Of a DNA stretch of 64,000 nt, positions 60,626 through 64,000 are shown piece by piece. The translations under genes were made by a program, and so were the position numbers. The notes under the pieces were generated by a model. It made no database searches and was not told where the DNA came from. It worked only from the letters and a program-made list of their open reading frames with translations. The stretch spans positions 4,379,501 through 4,443,500 of the forward strand of contig NZ_CP028897.1 of the NCBI RefSeq assembly GCF_003072645.1, written 5' to 3'. This stretch comes from Dongshaea marina (GTDB taxonomy: Bacteria > Pseudomonadota > Gammaproteobacteria > Enterobacterales > Aeromonadaceae). Position 1 is the stretch's first letter. The number at the start of each line of letters is the position of its first letter.

Positions 60626-60916
60626 ATGAGCAAACTCACTATAGTGGCCAAGATAGTGGCAAAGACCGAACACAGCGAAAGCGTTAAACAAGAGCTTCTC
60701 AAGTTAATTGAACCCACCCGGGCAGAGGAGGGTTGCATCCAGTACGACCTGCACCAGGATAATCAGGACCCGGCGGTTTTCCTTTTCTATGAAAACTGGC
60801 AGAGCCGTGAGCTATGGCAGCAACACATGAACTCGCAACACCTGCAGGATTATGTCGCTGCTACCGAGGGGATGGTTGCCGAGTTTATTCTCAATGAGAT
60901 GACGCATATCGGTTAA
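60626..60916 (+). CDS. ABM-domain (YgiN-like) monooxygenase
   Basis: The 96-residue protein is a single antibiotic-biosynthesis-monooxygenase (dimeric alpha/beta barrel) domain. MSKLTIVAKIVAKTEHSESV starts the first strand, PTRAEEGCIQYDLHQD is the family motif, and FLFYENWQSRELWQQHMNS follows. Relatives act on quinols or are uncharacterised. The start has a GAGG site upstream. It is a single gene between two repeat-bearing gaps. Confidence 0.88.
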   Translation: MSKLTIVAKIVAKTEHSESVKQELLKLIEPTRAEEGCIQYDLHQDNQDPAVFLFYENWQSRELWQQHMNSQHLQDYVAATEGMVAEFILNEMTHIG

Positions 60917-60924
60917 GTGTGATT

Positions 60925-61330
60925 TTAATTGTGCTGCGCACAACTGATTTGCAGCTTCGCTGCAGATGCCGGTGCTGACCGGCGGCAGGCAAGAAGGTGC
61001 GCTCGCCCGCACCCTCTTGCATCTCCCGGGGCGCCCCGGACCTCGCTTTATCCTCGGCTCACCTGAAGCTTGAAGTACCACGTAGACAGGCCTTCCATGG
61101 CCTGGCTACGCTTACACAACGTCCTGTTGCTCAACTTCAACCCCCTACGGCTCGCCTCAGTGCTCGCTCACGGGGAATTAACTATCTCTCTTCGAATCAG
61201 CTCTTGAGTAAGGTCTTAAAGGCAAGTTGAAGCTTATTTTTTCGAGGTATGGGCACTCAGATCACCCATAAGCAAAGCTTTGCAGCATGGCTCACTTGAG
61301 ACCAGGAAGGGACGGGTTGACATACGGGTC
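60925..61330. repeat. Intergenic repeat mosaic related to 42969-44199
   Basis: The block at 61068-61205 matches 43105-43255 at roughly 85-90% by eye, including ACAGGCCTTCCATGGCCTGG and GCTCGCTCACGGGG. Upstream are palindromes TTGTGCTGCGCACAA (60930-60944) and GCAGCTTCGCTGC (60953-60965). A weak copy of the GGATG-repeat box (GAGACCAGGAAGGGACGGG) lies near 61299-61317. The remaining 61331-61441 is the promoter region of the VUT fusion gene. Confidence 0.65.
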
Positions 61331-61883
61331 TCTTTGTCTGCTGCAAATGCCCTATTTTTGCCCGCTCAATCTCTCAGTGCTATGCAGCACTCAGCAGAAG
61401 CGCTAGACTGATCTGCCCGATATAAATTCACTTAACGGACTATGAGACTGACACGGAAGGCACGCTATCAGCTAATCGCCGAGCAAGGCGATCTCGTGCT
61501 ATTTCGCAATCTCAAAACCGGCAGTGACTCCCGGATGAATCCTGTTGAATTGGTCAATCAGGGACTGATCGAACAGTTCAGTGATCGGGACAGGATCAAG
61601 GTGGGTTATGCCGCAGCTGCGCAAGATGACTCCATTGTTGTCGCTAATAATAAAGGGAGTATCGCAGTTTATAGCTATAGCCGAACCCTATTCTTTCCAA
61701 TTCTATTTACCGGTTATATTCTTTGCATATTCGCATCCTGTATCTTAGATGCATCCAGCACAACAATTTTCAATATACAAACTCCAACATCTTTTCTAAT
61801 CCTTCCCCTCGTTTATGTATTTGAAGATTGCGTTACTGAACTATATGGGTTCAGTACAGGCTTAAGATTGATCACCAAGGGAT

Positions 61884-62924
61884 GGCGTTGTTTCCTAAAT
61901 CGATGGAACCTTTTGGTTTGAGCAAGATCTGATCTCCCATCGTCATGATGGGAAGCTTCAAATGGGTAAATCCAACGGCAAAATCAAGAACTGGTCTCAA
62001 TACAATAAAGCATTGGTAAAGCGTGGCTCGATCACCTTCTGGTTGGATGAGAATGCAGTCAAAAACTGGCATTGTCAGGAGCACCATGGCGACAGAGGAA
62101 GAGGCTTCACGTTCAGTGATACCGCTATCGAAACCGCGTTGATGCTCAAAGGAGTATTCAGCCTTCCACTGAGGGGGTTGCAAGGATTCCTTGATTCGGT
62201 CTTTCAGCTCATGAATGTTCCTCTTAAGTCACCGACTTATAGCTGTATCAGCAAACGAGCGAAGACCGTTGAGATAAAATATCGCCGCCCCAGCCGAGGC
62301 CCTGTTGCTCACGTGGTCGTTGATGGGACAGGGCTCAAAATCCACGGTGAGGGAGAGTGGAAAATGCGCAAGCACGGAAAAGAAAAGCGCCGAGTTTGGC
62401 GCAAGCTCCACCTGGCTGTTGATGCTCAAACTCATGAAATCATAGCAGCCGAGGTCAGCCTTGATAGTGTTGGAGATAACGAGGTGTTGCCGACCTTATT
62501 AAACCCACTACGACGCAAGATACAGCAAGTCTCAGCAGATGGTGCATACGATACAGAGGCTTGCTATGCACTGTTACAGAGAAAGGGTTGTAAACCAACG
62601 ATTCCTCCCCGCAGTAATGCAGCTTACTGGAAAGGAGATCATCCCAGAAATGAAGCTGTCGAAGCGCTTAAAAATGGGCAGCTTTCACAATGGAAGCATG
62701 ACAACGACTACCATCAGCGCTCGTTAGCAGAAACAGCAATGTCTCGCTACAAACAGCTCAATTCTCCACAGCTGAGCTTACGTTGTTATAACGGTCAGGT
62801 TGGGGAAGCCTTGGCCGGAGTTAAAGCTTTAAACAAAGTGATCGGGCTTGGTATGCCTGTCAGGCAGCAAGCTGCCTGAATGGGTACAAGTCAATTATCA
62901 GACTCGGATTTAGGAAACAACGCC
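61884..62924 (+). mobile_element. IS5-family insertion sequence (IS903-like), complete
   Basis: The 1,041-bp element is bounded by 18-bp perfect inverted repeats GGCGTTGTTTCCTAAATC (left 61884-61901, right 62907-62924). It is flanked by the 9-bp target duplication CCAAGGGAT (61875-61883 and 62925-62933), as expected for the IS903 group. It encodes one intact transposase. Perfect ends, an intact transposase and an undecayed duplication indicate a recent insertion. Confidence 0.97.
61962..62879 (+). CDS. IS5-family (IS903-group) transposase
   Basis: The 305-residue DDE transposase is full length. The N-terminal part has NWSQYNKALVKRGSITFWL, typical of the IS903 group. The catalytic acids lie in VAHVVVDGTGLKIHGEGEW (first Asp), VSADGAYDTEACYALL (second Asp), and the Tyr/Glu motif YHQRSLAETAMSRYKQL. 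It fills the element, whose right repeat starts 27 bp after the stop. No frameshift is present, so the enzyme is probably active. Confidence 0.96.
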   Translation: MGKSNGKIKNWSQYNKALVKRGSITFWLDENAVKNWHCQEHHGDRGRGFTFSDTAIETALMLKGVFSLPLRGLQGFLDSVFQLMNVPLKSPTYSCISKRAKTVEIKYRRPSRGPVAHVVVDGTGLKIHGEGEWKMRKHGKEKRRVWRKLHLAVDAQTHEIIAAEVSLDSVGDNEVLPTLLNPLRRKIQQVSADGAYDTEACYALLQRKGCKPTIPPRSNAAYWKGDHPRNEAVEALKNGQLSQWKHDNDYHQRSLAETAMSRYKQLNSPQLSLRCYNGQVGEALAGVKALNKVIGLGMPVRQQAA

Positions 62925-64000
62925 CCAAGGGATTATTTATCCTCCTCTTATTATCTTTGTTGATTAAGTTAATCTTTACATTCTGCTCTATTAGTCAATC
63001 AGGAATACACTCTGTTATTCAAGATAGATTCTCTTATTTATCCGGAGACCTTTCAACTAGCTCACTAGATGATTTCATATCTTCATTTGTTGACCTATAT
63101 ACTTTCTCTAAACTATTCAGATTTCTAAATGGGAGAAGCTTCTGGATAAGATCGCTTGCATCTTCATGTGTCTCCCAGACTGTTTGCTCTTTTATCGGTG
63201 GATTTATCATTTTATATACAGTTCCCACTACACCATTTAGCTCAATCTATAACATCATGTTTCTTTTTTGGTGTTATAATATTGCCTTTTCATTCTTATA
63301 TCTACCGATATCCTATCTGATTATCTATGCTGTGAAAAACATAAGCATCAATCCAAAATATAGGCATTTCTCATGGAAGCCTACTTGTTTTTGCATTGCC
63401 AATATTATGGCTATTCTTGCATTAACTCTTTGTGGCACTACTCTGGAGTTTTTTGGTATTGAAATCAGTACCTCTGCTTTAATTTTAGCGGCCGTCGCCA
63501 GCTTAACTGTGGCTTATCTTCGCGATGACACATACTTACACTCTCTGGCATTGATCTCGATTGCAGGCATCATCATCGCTATCCTGACTCGTCAGCAACT
63601 TCCCTCTCAGATGTCTCAGGAGCTACTCATCACCGCATTAACTCTTGGGTGTATTTGGGTCCTTGGCTATTTACAGATACCGGTACTTCAAATACCTGGA
63701 GTCGGATTAATCCTAGCGATTATAGCGGTAGACTCTGGCCCAAGCTTTGCCGGATTTACCGTAACCTTGCTTCTCCAGGGAGCTATCTGCTGGTTGATCA
63801 TGGATAAAGCACTCAGTCAAAGATTCCTGAACCATCGGGCTAGGTGGAAATTCCTACAACAAGGAATCAGTCTACTGATTGTTGCCAGCCTGGTTTATGC
63901 AATCGAGTTTGAGCTACTTCAGGCAAGTACCAGCCCCACTTTTTACGGCTTGTGGATCGCCATTGGCATTACCCTTGGCTGTGCCGGGTACCTTGCCTTG

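Larger units (their letters stand above)
61442..64000 (+). pseudogene. VUT-type (queuosine-precursor-transporter-like) membrane fusion protein, split by an IS5-family element
   Basis: The gene starts at 61442, reads about 147 codons, is interrupted at 61884, and resumes after the second target copy (62925) to the window end. Joined, it has a soluble N-terminus of about 80 residues, then a VUT domain with SFLILPLVYVFEDCVTELYG (the conserved Asp-Glu turn) and, after the insertion, LFRFLNGRSFWIRSLASS and SIYNIMFLFWCYNIAFSFLY. After this domain come six or more further membrane helices, which standard VUT/YhhQ proteins (about 220-250 residues) lack. The frame across the joint is open and in register, so before the insertion it was one gene. 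It continues past the window. Confidence 0.85.

Overview
The window is chromosomal DNA from a gammaproteobacterium. The evidence is the block ftsB-ispD-ispF-truD-surE-pcm-yqaA-nlpD-rpoS, the pncC-recA-recX group under a LexA box, luxS, holD-rimI, pntAB, two ArgR-type regulators and a pyrBI operon with an enteric-style attenuator. Gene content and order resemble Vibrionales, Aeromonadales and Celerinatantimonas-like genomes; I cannot name the species from sequence alone.

Layout. 1-1872 (minus): recX (cut by the window edge), recA, pncC. 2086-5483 (plus): a SnoaL-like protein, a 268-bp MITE-like element, acnB. 5542-9687 (minus): a glycerate-use unit (kinase, GntP-type permease, CdaR-type regulator) and the housekeeping argR. 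9931-12528 (plus): mutS. 12827-17291 (minus): betB-betA plus a short BCCT transporter, turning choline into glycine betaine. 17567-18280: a zinc-ribbon/TM2/pilin-like fusion. 18385-24873: the compact ftsB-to-rpoS operon, most genes overlapping by 4 bp. 25013-29705: prfC and pntBA. 30065-34108: yjbEFGH-type exopolysaccharide operon. 34325-37223: thioredoxin-like protein, LytM-type peptidase, rimI-holD, tRNA-Trp. 37401-42968 (plus): an operon of a small periplasmic binding protein, an outer-membrane barrel and two GGDEF-EAL proteins. 42969-44283: dispersed-repeat region. 44284-52678: a hypothetical gene, pyrL-pyrB-pyrI, a second argR and, convergently, the arginine deiminase operon arcA-arcC-arcB plus an ArcD/YfcC-type antiporter; this joins carbamoyl-phosphate and arginine metabolism at one locus. 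53807-58114 (minus): diguanylate cyclase, luxS, lytic transglycosylase-like lipoprotein, glnB, nadE. 58739-64000 (plus): APC permease, ABM monooxygenase, and a VUT-type transporter fusion gene split by a complete IS5-family element with intact target duplication.

Two features cut across the window. First, eleven single-base deletions break nine genes, including acnB, pyrB and nadE. Nine of the eleven lie in short G/C runs, and each gene reads through normally if one base is restored. I read this mainly as homopolymer under-calling in the assembly, so these genes are annotated as CDS with a frameshift. Second, a dispersed, structured intergenic repeat recurs: a hairpin presenting GGATG, followed by a GAGCTC..GGA.GG box and, in longer copies, two further hairpins. 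Stem bases differ between copies while pairing is kept.

No CRISPR array, rRNA, prophage or replication origin was seen.
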